Shown here: positions 9,952 to 18,215 of the stretch, piece by piece | How the letters are laid out: each line of letters opens with the position of its first letter | Position numbering within the stretch: position 1 is the stretch's first letter | From: an uncultured Myxococcales bacterium | GTDB lineage: Bacteria; Myxococcota_A; UBA9042 | Reading direction: 5' to 3' | DNA: 64,000 bases | Assembly (NCBI GenBank): GCA_903924465.1 | Contig: CAIYBN010000007.1 | Span: 18,989 to 82,988, forward strand | Position numbers and translations under genes: made by a program | Notes under the pieces: model-generated | What the model saw: the letters and a program-made list of their open reading frames with translations, nothing else | Databases searched by the model: none | What the model was told of the DNA's origin: nothing

Positions 9952-11259
9952 CTATTCCTCCGTGCCCGTGGTTGCGGCAGGCGCCGGGACTTCAGGCTTC
10001 TTGCCCGTCCGGTCGTACTGCCTCGTGTCATCTTCGTGGCAGGCACCGTTGCAACTGCCGCCGGTCGCTGTGGCTGTGAACACGCCTGCCTTGGAGTCCT
10101 TGTCCGGCGCTTTCAGATGCACCATCGCGCGTTCCGCCTCCGAACCGTGGGCCGCGTGGCACTTCAGGCACAGGCCGGGCGAATGGCCGATGTCGTCGGC
10201 ATGCTGGCGGTGACGATCTTCTTTGCCATCGGCGAACTGGGTCAGCGTCGTCGCGTTGGGCATGGCCAATGCGCCGGCGATGTCGTCGTGGCAGCGCAGG
10301 CAGAACGCCTCGTCCGGCTTGGGCCCGTAGCGGAACAGGTAGGCCGGCGCCATGACCTTGTGGCACTCGCCGCACTTGTTCTGGGCAAATGGCTTGTGCT
10401 GGGACTTCAGGTTTTCCGGCGGATCGTGGCATTTCGCGCAAATCTGCCCCTGATTTTGCTTGTCCATCTGGAAGTGGGTCTGGCCCTTGCGCACCTCATG
10501 GCAGTCGAGGCACTCGCTGCCGCCGCCGTGCTCCTTGCCAAACGCCGAGTCCGGATGGCACTTCTGGCAGGATTCCTTGTCCGTTGCTGCGAACGCGACT
10601 TTGGCCACCTCTGGCGAAGGGCCCTGCTTGTGCTTGCCGTCGTGGCATTCAAAGCATTTCTTGGTCTCGACAATGCCCGCCAGTGGATCCTTCGCTTCGA
10701 CCGCCGTTGGGTGCGCGACCGCGCCGGAGTGGCAGGTCACGCACGCCAGGCCCAGCTCACCGTGCCGCTTGTGCGCCATCACGCGATTGTGACGATCCGC
10801 GGCTCGTGCGGTTTCCGGGTGGCAGCGCACGCAGTTCTCACTGACGATGTCTTCGTGACGCTTTTCCAGATGAATGTCGGCAATGGTCTTGGCCGTCAAA
10901 TGCGTATACAGCTGCGCCATGCCCGCGGTCTTGGCGCCGATGTAGCCAGCCAAACCGGGTCGCGCGTGGCAGTCGATGCAGCGGATGGAGCCGTGACGCG
11001 AGCCTTCCCACGTGTCGAAGTTGTGGCCCATTTCATGGCAGCTGTTGCAGAACTGGGGCATTTCCGTGCGGTGGTAGACGTCCATGCCGGAGCTGGCGAC
11101 CCAAACGATCGCGACGGCCATCAACAGGAGGTAGATCCAAAAGAACCGCAGGCTGATGCGGGCAATGAGCCGCGCGCGTCGTCGCCAAGCCGGGTCTTGC
11201 GCCAAGCTTGGGTCCGGGTAGCGGGCGAGCCGTTCGAGAAGGGAATCGAAGCGGGTCAT
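9952..11259 (-). CDS. NapC/NirT-like multiheme c-type cytochrome (11 CXXCH + 1 CX3CH)
   Basis: 435 residues. An N-terminal anchor (~35-57, FFWIYLLLMAVAIVWV) is followed by a periplasmic domain dense in heme motifs: CNSCH, CIDCH, CVRCH, CVTCH, CFECH, CQKCH, CLDCH, CAKCH, CGECH, CLRCH and CLKCH, plus CNGACH (CX3CH) near the C-terminus. The first part (TEMPQFCNSCHEMGHN and CIDCHARPGLAGY) matches the NapC/NirT quinol dehydrogenase family, which passes electrons from the quinone pool to periplasmic partners. With ~12 hemes it is much larger than tetraheme NapC, so it may be a fused quinol dehydrogenase and electron conduit. The terminal reductase is not in the window. First long gene of the unit with the kinase and regulator. 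Confidence 0.92.
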   Translation of the reverse strand: MTRFDSLLERLARYPDPSLAQDPAWRRRARLIARISLRFFWIYLLLMAVAIVWVASSGMDVYHRTEMPQFCNSCHEMGHNFDTWEGSRHGSIRCIDCHARPGLAGYIGAKTAGMAQLYTHLTAKTIADIHLEKRHEDIVSENCVRCHPETARAADRHNRVMAHKRHGELGLACVTCHSGAVAHPTAVEAKDPLAGIVETKKCFECHDGKHKQGPSPEVAKVAFAATDKESCQKCHPDSAFGKEHGGGSECLDCHEVRKGQTHFQMDKQNQGQICAKCHDPPENLKSQHKPFAQNKCGECHKVMAPAYLFRYGPKPDEAFCLRCHDDIAGALAMPNATTLTQFADGKEDRHRQHADDIGHSPGLCLKCHAAHGSEAERAMVHLKAPDKDSKAGVFTATATGGSCNGACHEDDTRQYDRTGKKPEVPAPAATTGTEE

Positions 11260-11573
11260 GGGAGGAATCCTCCAGCGCGCGTGGCGCAGGCCGAATCAAG
11301 GGGAGCGACTACAACGGGGCCTGCTTGGCCGCCGCGTGATGAGGCTGGGGTGGGAGCTGGAGCGCCGTGGCGTAACGCATGACCATGGGATTGCCTCCGG
11401 GAAGCTGCTCGGGGTTTGCCGCGTCGCTTGTGCGGCGTCCGGACAGGCTTCCTGAGACACAAAGTACGCCAGCGCAGAGATCGCGGACATTCTGCGAAAC
11501 GGCCAATTGATGGGCTGCGAACCTACCATTTCGCACTGGTGTAAACGCGCCATCAGTGACTGGTGTGTTCATG
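11260..11573 (-). other. Leader/intergenic region upstream of the cytochrome operon
   Basis: About 314 bases between the second heme sensor (stop at 11574) and the cytochrome start (11259). It must hold the cytochrome operon promoter unless the sensor gene reads through. The one feature I can support is a short open frame with a strong ribosome site (11309-11386, listed separately). An 87-codon frame from 11572 that includes this short frame has a weak start and uneven codon use, so it was not called. I did not find a convincing -35/-10 pair on the minus strand. Confidence 0.4.
11309..11386 (-). CDS. Possible 25-residue small protein upstream of the cytochrome gene
   Basis: Minus-strand frame starting ATG-GTC-ATG and ending TAG, translation MVMRYATALQLPPQPHHAAA plus five residues. 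GGAGG lies at 11394-11398, 7 nt before the ATG, a near-ideal Shine-Dalgarno, and most codons end in G or C as in neighbouring genes. The cytochrome gene begins 50 nt further on. It could be a leader peptide or a small subunit; nothing in the sequence identifies a family. The alternative is chance, since 25 codons is short. Confidence 0.33.
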   Translation of the reverse strand: MVMRYATALQLPPQPHHAAAKQAPL

Positions 11574-13337
11574 CTAGGTCCGGCTACTTGAGCGTGCTAC
11601 GGCGCGTAACGCCAACTCGGCGACGTAGAGCGTGCCGACCGCAGCGCATGGCAATTTGAGTCCGGAAAATCCAGGGGTTTCGGCGAGATCGAAGGCGGGA
11701 TCCACCTCCACACCGCCACCATGTGCGACCGCAACCGCACGCGCCAAGGCTGGTGCGTTTGCGGGATCCAGCACCACTTGGCCACCTGGCTGGCTCGCCC
11801 AAGCTGCCAGGAAGACCATGCCAGCCGTCTCATGGGCAAAAACCACCACATGGCCGTCCGTGCCTGCCTGTGCCGCCGCCGCTCGGGCCAAGCGTTGCAT
11901 CAACTCGCGCAGTTGGTGGCGCGCGCCGTACGTCTGTGCCGTCGTCGCCTGCAACGTGTGCCACCGAATGCCGGGCCACTCGCGCTTCAAATCCCAGAGC
12001 AGGATGAGCGCGAGCGATTTCAGGTCGACTTCCTCCCGCTCGTCATGCGCTTCACGGCCCATCGCGGCAATGTCGGCAGCCAGCCGGCGGACACGGCCAA
12101 GTCGGGCGTCAAAGCGCAGAACCGTGGAGCCGCCTTGTTGCGCCGGGACGACCGACTCCGCCAGAACCGTGCCATACAGCTGCCAGGCAACGCTTTCCCC
12201 GGCAGGGACGTGGGCCAGCGCTTCCGCTTGCACCGGCGCGTCTTCAGACGTCATCCAGAGCGCGAGGAAGGCTGCGCGTTCGCCGGACGGGTCGCTCAGC
12301 GCCATCAGCGCTGGACCTTCTGAATCGCCTTCGGGCAACGCCCAGCCCAGTTCGCGGGTAGCGGCCAACTGTTCGGCGGTCACCTCGGGTATCAACTGCG
12401 CCCAACTGCCGGAAAGCGGCGCGCCATGACCGAAACGATTCATGGCCAGGCGATTCGCGGCGACGATCCAACCACGACCGTCGATCAGCAGCACGGGACC
12501 GGATTGCCTCTCCAGCACGCCAGCCAGCCGCCGGTTGGCACGCTCCAGACCGACGCGGCCGTCGAGATCCAGCGTGAGCGCCTGCACGGCCCGCGTCACG
12601 TCGTCGATCTCGTCGGCAGCACCCACGGACAGCACGGTCGCACGCGCGCCGGTGCGCAGCAGATCCAGCAGGTGCCGCAGATGTCGCAGCCGGAACACGA
12701 CGTTGCGCCCGACCAGTGCGGCGAGGATAAGGAACAACACAAAGGTCGCCAGCGCGCCGGTCCAAATCGTCCGCCGGCTGGTCGCTTGTTGCGTGCCGGT
12801 CAGGGCGTCGTCGTCCAAATCCGTCAACAGCACGCCAATCGCCGAACCTTCGGGCTGGTCGTGGCAATGGAGGCACGCTTCGTCCAAGAGGATCGGCTGG
12901 ACGGCGCGGTAGATGCGCTCGCCCGCGGCGGTCTCAAAGCGCACCGCGCGGGCCCGTCGCTGCGGTGCGACGCCGGGCTGGTGGCAGGACACGCAACTCG
13001 GGTCGCTCTTGTGCATTTGGGTGCCCAGCGCGGCCGGGTCCGTCGCAAATGCAACTTTGCCTTCCTTGTCGACAATCCGCAGCGACTTGATCGGCTGCAT
13101 TTCTGAGAACCGCGTCAGCTCGCGCTGGATGCGCGGGCGATCCTTGGCCAGCATGGCCTCGCGCAGATCGCTCAAGACCATCCGGTTGACGAGATCGGCG
13201 TAGACGTCCAGCGTTTCCGTGCCCTGACGGGCGGAATCACGCCGCTGCACGTAGTACAACGCGCCAATCAGCCCCAATGCGACGATGACGGCAGGTACGG
13301 CAATCCGGAGGCCGATGCGGCTGTAGGCGAACGCCAT
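11574..13337 (-). CDS. Diheme membrane sensor protein with degenerate kinase-like C-terminus
   Basis: 587 residues. TM1 (~11-30), a periplasmic domain with two heme c motifs, CVSCH (115-119) and CLHCH (155-159), TM2 (~191-211) and a HAMP-like linker. A PAS-like segment follows (VLLIDGRGWIVAANRLAMNRFG, starting near residue 285). The last ~180 residues have the length and end pattern of a kinase ATPase domain (GGGVEVDPAF..., GLKLPCAA), but I see no H-box and no clear N-box or DxGxG. It may be an inactive kinase or a non-kinase signalling output. The ATG at 13337 gives MAFAYSRIGL just before TM1. It precedes the cytochrome gene on the same strand. Confidence 0.8.
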   Translation of the reverse strand: MAFAYSRIGLRIAVPAVIVALGLIGALYYVQRRDSARQGTETLDVYADLVNRMVLSDLREAMLAKDRPRIQRELTRFSEMQPIKSLRIVDKEGKVAFATDPAALGTQMHKSDPSCVSCHQPGVAPQRRARAVRFETAAGERIYRAVQPILLDEACLHCHDQPEGSAIGVLLTDLDDDALTGTQQATSRRTIWTGALATFVLFLILAALVGRNVVFRLRHLRHLLDLLRTGARATVLSVGAADEIDDVTRAVQALTLDLDGRVGLERANRRLAGVLERQSGPVLLIDGRGWIVAANRLAMNRFGHGAPLSGSWAQLIPEVTAEQLAATRELGWALPEGDSEGPALMALSDPSGERAAFLALWMTSEDAPVQAEALAHVPAGESVAWQLYGTVLAESVVPAQQGGSTVLRFDARLGRVRRLAADIAAMGREAHDEREEVDLKSLALILLWDLKREWPGIRWHTLQATTAQTYGARHQLRELMQRLARAAAAQAGTDGHVVVFAHETAGMVFLAAWASQPGGQVVLDPANAPALARAVAVAHGGGVEVDPAFDLAETPGFSGLKLPCAAVGTLYVAELALRAVARSSSRT

Positions 13338-13501
13338 ACGGCACTTCCCTGCGAACGGGCGCGCACACGCGGGGAAGATCACGCGCGGCTCGATCGCGCG
13401 GCTACGGTACTGCTGCGGGCAGGGCACGGCAAGGCGTGAATCGGCTCAACTACGGCGGTTTTGTCCGACTTGTGTCACGCGGCAGATAGGGATCGACCGG
13501 T

Positions 13502-14557
13502 TCAATGCGCGGTGGCCGCCACGAGCCAAGCCGTAGGCGGCCAGTCGCGCACCGAATGAGGCAGGATCCAGGGGCGGACGCGGGGGCGATCTAAAATGCG
13601 CGCGAGCCACCAACCAGCGGCAAGCGACGCGGGTATCGCCACCACCGCGACCAGAGCTTTGGCGTTCCAGGTGCCATCCCAGGGCTGCCTTTCTGACCAG
13701 ATTTCAATGGCCTTCAGCACGAACTGGTGACTCAAGTACACGACCAGCGAGTAGCGGCCAATGTGCGCCAGCCCGGGAACGCGCGCGAGCTCTGGACCAA
13801 AATGCACGACGGTGAGTGTCGCGGCGATGGCGTACACGTCGTGCAATACGACCGAGAGCGGCGTTCGCCATAAGGGCACGATCAGCGATGCGACGTTGAT
13901 GTGATCCTGGCGGAACGCCGCGATCACGCCGCAACTGCATGCGACCGCCAGCCAGACGAAGCGCGCGCGGCGATGGTGGGCGAGCGCCGCTACGGCCAAG
14001 CCCAATGGCAGGACGTACACCGCCGGCAGAGGATTCAATGGCAGCCGGAGGTTCGTGCCCGCCAGACAGCCGTGGAGCACGATCAGCACGGCGACGGTCG
14101 CGCCCCGCAGCGGTTTCGAGGTCGCTGCGATCGCCGACCGGAGGACGGTCAGGGAGAGCAGGCACGGCATGAACCACAGAAACGTGAAGCCGACGCCTTC
14201 AGACAAGGAGGCTACGTCGCCTTGCAGCAGTGCGAGCGGTAGCGCGGTCCAGGCCACGGGCCGATGCGGGACCGCGTGCCAGGCGACCCAAGCCAGCAGT
14301 GCGAACGCAACGAAGGGCACGAGGTAGCGGACAGCGCGGTCGGCGAACACGCGAATGGATGCGGCGACGGGTGGACGGAGAAATGGCAACAGAAGGAACG
14401 CGATGACGTGAAAGTCGTACAGCCCGCCGTGCCCCAGCCAGGGCCAGACCTGCTGGGCCGGAATGCAGTGACCCACGGCGACGAGGACGATCAACAAGCC
14501 CTTGGTCGCGTCACTGGCGGAGTCCCGCCCCGGGGGCGCGGCCGTCGTGGTACTCAT
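13502..14557 (-). CDS. Acyltransferase-3 family membrane protein
   Basis: 351 residues, about ten membrane helices. The N-terminal block DATKGLLIVLVAVGHCI has the conserved His used by membrane O-acyltransferases of the acyltransferase-3 (OafA/NolL/WecH) superfamily. The C-terminal half has SLVVYLSHQFVLKAIE, the usual YLxH segment. Such proteins add acetyl or other acyl groups to surface polysaccharides. The start ATG at 14557 overlaps the TGA of the upstream O-antigen ligase gene (ATGA), so the two are translationally coupled, suggesting that both act on the same polysaccharide; the substrate is unknown. Confidence 0.82.
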   Translation of the reverse strand: MSTTTAAPPGRDSASDATKGLLIVLVAVGHCIPAQQVWPWLGHGGLYDFHVIAFLLLPFLRPPVAASIRVFADRAVRYLVPFVAFALLAWVAWHAVPHRPVAWTALPLALLQGDVASLSEGVGFTFLWFMPCLLSLTVLRSAIAATSKPLRGATVAVLIVLHGCLAGTNLRLPLNPLPAVYVLPLGLAVAALAHHRRARFVWLAVACSCGVIAAFRQDHINVASLIVPLWRTPLSVVLHDVYAIAATLTVVHFGPELARVPGLAHIGRYSLVVYLSHQFVLKAIEIWSERQPWDGTWNAKALVAVVAIPASLAAGWWLARILDRPRVRPWILPHSVRDWPPTAWLVAATAH

Positions 14558-15930
14558 GCGCCGGACTGCTCGCGGTTCGCGGCGGATTGGTTGACGCGGC
14601 CACGCAGCACGGCAATGTGGCATAGGCTGATGACGCCCCATTGTTCGGCGCGGAAAAGTTCGGTGCCGGACAGACCTGAGGTGATGGCTGCGACTGCTGC
14701 TGCTGCCAGACCCGCCAGATAGACGCGGTCGCTGTTGGTGGGCAAGGCGCGAAGGACCACAACAACACTGGATATTTGCAGGATAACATAGAGCAAGAGG
14801 GCGGGAAGCCCGTACGAAACCGCAACGGCCAGAACCGACGAGTGCAGCGCGCTGCCCATCGCACCCGAAGTGCGAGAACGTTCATAGCCGAAAGCAGTCA
14901 GACCAGCGCCGAGAAATGGATGCCGCGGGACCATTTCAGCACTGATACGTGCGTGCGCGGCGCGTTCCGATGAAGCCGTTTCCAAATCGGCCGTGCCGTC
15001 GAACGTTTCCGTCACCCGGTCAAATGACTTCGGCGCGTAGGTGGTAAAAGCTGCGGCGACCAAAACTGCGGACGCGAGCGATGCGAGGCGAATCGCCGGC
15101 CGTCGTGGCGCGAGCAGTGCGAATGTGAACAAGGCGAAGGCGAAACCGACCGTGCCGCCACGTGAAGCTGCGGCCCATTCGCCGTAGGCTGAACCGAGAG
15201 CGCCGAAAAGCGCCAGGATTCGCCAGCGCAGTGGCTGTTCGCGATCAGCAAAAAGCGCCAACGCAAATGGCAGCGACATCGCCAAGTGGTTGCCCAGCAC
15301 GTTCGGCTGGCCACAGATGCCGATCGCCCGTGTGCCGCCGTCGCTCAGCGCTGCCCAGTCGACCTGGCGCCAGACGGCAGCGGCAGTGAACAAGAGGTTG
15401 ATCGTGTAAATCCTTGCGATGATTCTAAAATCGCTGGACTTCAGGATGGTCTGCGTGAGCAGCAGGAAGATGACGAGGGTGCCGCCGAATTCGTAGAACG
15501 GCTGGATCGTTCCGTCAAACTCGGCAAAGAGTTCACCGACGGCGACGACGAACAACAGCGCCAGAAAGCCCGCGAAGTAGGCTCGGGGAATCGGGTGAAT
15601 GCGCTTTACTTCGAAGATGTTGCGGATCACGATGAGCAACGCGGCAACGCCGGCAATCTTGAACGGCGTCAAGTACGGCCCAGCCAATTCAAATGCCCAC
15701 GCGTGGCTGGCCAGAGCGACGCCGACCGCGACTGCGGGACGAGAAACCACGTAAAACAGTCCGATCGGAATCACGATCGCGAAAACCGCGAACAGCGCGA
15801 TGGACGGATCCACCGCGATCGCCAGCGCGAGACAGAGCGCCAAACCCGCCGCCGTGATCGCAACCAAGCCGATGCTGGATGACGACTTGGCCGTTCCACG
15901 TGCCGTCCGCGGAATCATCGCAACTTGCAT
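14554..15930 (-). CDS. O-antigen ligase/polymerase family membrane protein
   Basis: 458 residues, ~12 hydrophobic segments. It fits the Wzy/WaaL superfamily: a central GQPNVLGNHLAMSLPFALA stretch followed by AASRGGTVGFAFALF (the conserved SRGG-type motif) and a large periplasmic loop (ASSERAAHARISAEMVPRHP, starting near residue 315) with the HPFLGAG motif. These enzymes ligate or polymerise lipid-linked O-polysaccharide. The ATG at 15930 gives MQVAMIPRTARG before the first helix; the frame is open further upstream but that part is not hydrophobic. Divergent from the Ser/Thr kinase gene and coupled by overlap to the acyltransferase. Confidence 0.82.
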   Translation of the reverse strand: MQVAMIPRTARGTAKSSSSIGLVAITAAGLALCLALAIAVDPSIALFAVFAIVIPIGLFYVVSRPAVAVGVALASHAWAFELAGPYLTPFKIAGVAALLIVIRNIFEVKRIHPIPRAYFAGFLALLFVVAVGELFAEFDGTIQPFYEFGGTLVIFLLLTQTILKSSDFRIIARIYTINLLFTAAAVWRQVDWAALSDGGTRAIGICGQPNVLGNHLAMSLPFALALFADREQPLRWRILALFGALGSAYGEWAAASRGGTVGFAFALFTFALLAPRRPAIRLASLASAVLVAAAFTTYAPKSFDRVTETFDGTADLETASSERAAHARISAEMVPRHPFLGAGLTAFGYERSRTSGAMGSALHSSVLAVAVSYGLPALLLYVILQISSVVVVLRALPTNSDRVYLAGLAAAAVAAITSGLSGTELFRAEQWGVISLCHIAVLRGRVNQSAANREQSGA

Positions 15931-16049
15931 CGACACACCCGTCCTGTCGTTCCCGCAGGCAAAACTTTGGCAGAAAGCGCCTCGCTGCGCAGCCTGCACG
16001 CGGCGCGCGATGGGGTCAAGACGCTGCGCCACACCCCGCCCGCGCCTGT

Positions 16050-16062
16050 CTTGGTTACCAAG
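16050..16062. promoter_or_regulatory. Perfect 13-bp palindrome in a divergent promoter region
   Basis: CTTGGTTACCAAG is self-complementary around a central T. It lies between the divergent starts of the O-antigen ligase (15930) and the Ser/Thr kinase (16156), where an operator for either gene would be expected. Only the symmetry and the location support this; no regulator is identified. Confidence 0.35.
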
Positions 16063-16155
16063 CGCGACCGCGAAGTTCACGCCGTGCGGCCCGCCCTTCC
16101 CAACCCCGACTTGCCGCGGCATACTCCGACCGGGTTTTCAGCCCGTCGGAATCGC

Positions 16156-17442
16156 ATGGCTTCGGTTCACCAACGCTACCGTATTATCGACAAGATCGAC
16201 GCCGGTGGCATGGCGGAGATCTACCGCGGCGTCGCGATTTCCATCGAGGGCTTTGAGAAGCCCGTGGCGATCAAGCGCATCCTGCCGTCCCTGTGCCGCG
16301 ACAAGAAGTTTGTCACGATGTTCCTGGATGAAGCGCGTCTGTCGATGTCGCTCAATCAGGCAAATGTGGTGCAGATCTATGATATTGGCCAGGTCGACGA
16401 CACGTATTTCATCGCCATGGAATATGTCGACGGCGGCAACCTGCGGCGGATGATGCAGCGCGCCCTCGATCAAGGCCGGCCGATTCCGGTGCCGATTGCC
16501 TGTTTCCTGATCGCTGAATTGGCGCGCGCGCTCGCGTATGCGCATGAGAAAATGGGTGACGACGGCAAGTCGCTGGGCATTGTGCATCGCGACGTCTCGC
16601 CGCCCAACGTGCTGGTGTCGAAGCAGGGCGAAGTGAAGCTGACGGACTTTGGCCTCGCGCGGGCTGCGTCCAACGTGCAGATCTCGGATGCTGGCGTCGT
16701 CAAGGGCAAATTCAGCTACCTGTCGCCAGAGGTGGTGGACGGCAAACCGGCGGATCCGCGCGCCGACATCTATTCCGCGGGCATCATTTTGTGGGAAATG
16801 CTGTGTGCCCGCAAATTGTTCGCCGGCAAGACCGATTTGGAAACCATCGATCTGGTGAAAGCCGGTGAGGTCCCCAAACCGTCGACTTTGCGGCGGGATG
16901 TGGACGCGGAGCTGGATGCGGTAGTGCTGCGCGCTCTCGCCAAGAATCCGAAACGGCGCTTTCAGTCCGCGCGCGAGCTGGAACAGGAGCTGGCGACCTA
17001 CCTGTTCAAGCACAACCTGCGGGTGACCCAGGCTGACCTGGCCGGGTTCCTGCACAGCCTGGACGAACAGTCCGAGGTGCAACTGCTCGATGTGGCTACG
17101 CTGTTGCGGTCCGAGATGCAGGAGCAGATGCGGGTAGGCAAGCTGGACGCGACGTTGGGCCACGTGCCCCTGCGGCCGGCCGATCTGCGTACGCCGTCGG
17201 TGTCCAATGTCGACGTGGCCTCCTTGCTGGATCGCCTGTCGGGTGCGCCGCTGGACGATCTGGCTGCGGAGGCTGGCTTGTCGGCGCTGGCGGATCGGCT
17301 GGAGACACTCGGTGAGCCGGTCTCGCAGCCTCGGGCGGTGATGCCGAAACGCGAAAAGAGTCGCATGCCGCTGGTGCTTGGCGGCCTCGGTGCGCTGGCC
17401 ATCGGGGCTGCGCTGGCGTGGTTCCTGGTGCACAATTCGTAG
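16156..17442 (+). CDS. Membrane-anchored Hanks-type Ser/Thr protein kinase
   Basis: 428 residues. Kinase domain ~8-270: glycine loop IDAGGMAEIYRG, VAIK with Lys40, catalytic loop HRDVSPPNVL (Asp146), DFG at 164-166, activation segment GKFSYLSPEV and ADIYSAGIILWEML. A linker of ~130 residues follows, then one C-terminal membrane helix (MPLVLGGLGALAIGAALAWF) and a very short tail, so there is no extracellular sensor domain. The HRDVSPPN form is common in myxobacterial-type kinases. The ATG at 16156 gives MASVHQRYRIIDKI immediately before the glycine loop; the open frame continues upstream but is not kinase-like. Confidence 0.94.
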   Translation: MASVHQRYRIIDKIDAGGMAEIYRGVAISIEGFEKPVAIKRILPSLCRDKKFVTMFLDEARLSMSLNQANVVQIYDIGQVDDTYFIAMEYVDGGNLRRMMQRALDQGRPIPVPIACFLIAELARALAYAHEKMGDDGKSLGIVHRDVSPPNVLVSKQGEVKLTDFGLARAASNVQISDAGVVKGKFSYLSPEVVDGKPADPRADIYSAGIILWEMLCARKLFAGKTDLETIDLVKAGEVPKPSTLRRDVDAELDAVVLRALAKNPKRRFQSARELEQELATYLFKHNLRVTQADLAGFLHSLDEQSEVQLLDVATLLRSEMQEQMRVGKLDATLGHVPLRPADLRTPSVSNVDVASLLDRLSGAPLDDLAAEAGLSALADRLETLGEPVSQPRAVMPKREKSRMPLVLGGLGALAIGAALAWFLVHNS

Positions 17443-17511
17443 CACGTTGTTGATCCCAACCCGCGTGGCCGGCATCCAAGGCAGCCGCGATTGAAACTGA
17501 CCGGAGGCGTA

Positions 17512-18156
17512 GTGAAATTTTTTGTCGATACCGCAAACATTGAAGAGATCAAGAAAGCGCTGGCATGGGGCTTTCTGGATGGCGTGACGACGAATCCGTC
17601 GCTGGTGGCCAAGACCGGTCGGCGCTTTGACGACGTCAAGCGCGAGATCCTGCAGTTGGTCGCCGGGCCGGTGTCGCTGGAAGCCACGGCGATGGATTTT
17701 GACGGCATGCTGGCGCAGGGCCTGGCGCTGGCCGCCGAAGGTCCGCAGGTCGTCGTGAAGCTGCCGTTGACGCGTGAAGGCATCGCGGTGTGCAAAGCGC
17801 TGTCCGACAAGGGCATCAAGACGAATGTGACGCTGTGCTTTTCCGCCAATCAAGCGCTGCTCGCGGCCAAGGCCGGCGCGACCTACATCTCGCCGTTCGT
17901 GGGGCGTCTGGACGACATCAGCGAGGACGGCATGGCGCTGATCGCCGACATCGTGCAGATCTACCGCAACTACGGATTCAAGACTCAGGTCCTGGTCGCG
18001 TCGGTGCGCAACCCGGTCCACGTGCTCAAGGCGGCCAAGTTGGGTGCGGACGTCTGCACGGTGCCGTTTGGCGTGCTGGACCAGTTGTTCAACCACCCAT
18101 TGACCGACCGCGGCAACGAGCAGTTTCTCAAGGATTGGGCCAAAGTCCCGGCGTAG
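17512..18156 (+). CDS. Transaldolase / fructose-6-phosphate aldolase-like protein (TalC family)
   Basis: 214 residues from a GTG start, the length of the small TalC/Fsa class of class-I aldolases. Motifs: [29 protein letters not shown] and [11 protein letters not shown], where Lys83 is the Schiff-base lysine; the last third has [18 protein letters not shown]. Cytosolic, in the non-oxidative pentose phosphate pathway. The GTG at 17512 was chosen over an in-frame TTG at 17491 because GGAGG (17503-17507) sits 4 nt upstream and because the family starts MKFFVDTA. Transaldolase and fructose-6-phosphate aldolase activity cannot be told apart by eye. It lies 69 nt after the kinase. Confidence 0.93.
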   Translation: MKFFVDTANIEEIKKALAWGFLDGVTTNPSLVAKTGRRFDDVKREILQLVAGPVSLEATAMDFDGMLAQGLALAAEGPQVVVKLPLTREGIAVCKALSDKGIKTNVTLCFSANQALLAAKAGATYISPFVGRLDDISEDGMALIADIVQIYRNYGFKTQVLVASVRNPVHVLKAAKLGADVCTVPFGVLDQLFNHPLTDRGNEQFLKDWAKVPA

Positions 18157-18215
18157 TTGCTGTTCACTGATCCGCGCAGCCCCCGGCGCTTGACCTGCAT
18201 CTGGAGCTTGACCGC

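Noticed and set aside
11309..11572. An 87-codon minus-strand frame starting at 11572
   Set aside because: Weak ribosome site and mixed codon use in its first two thirds; only its last part, from ATG 11386, has a good start and was kept as a small ORF.
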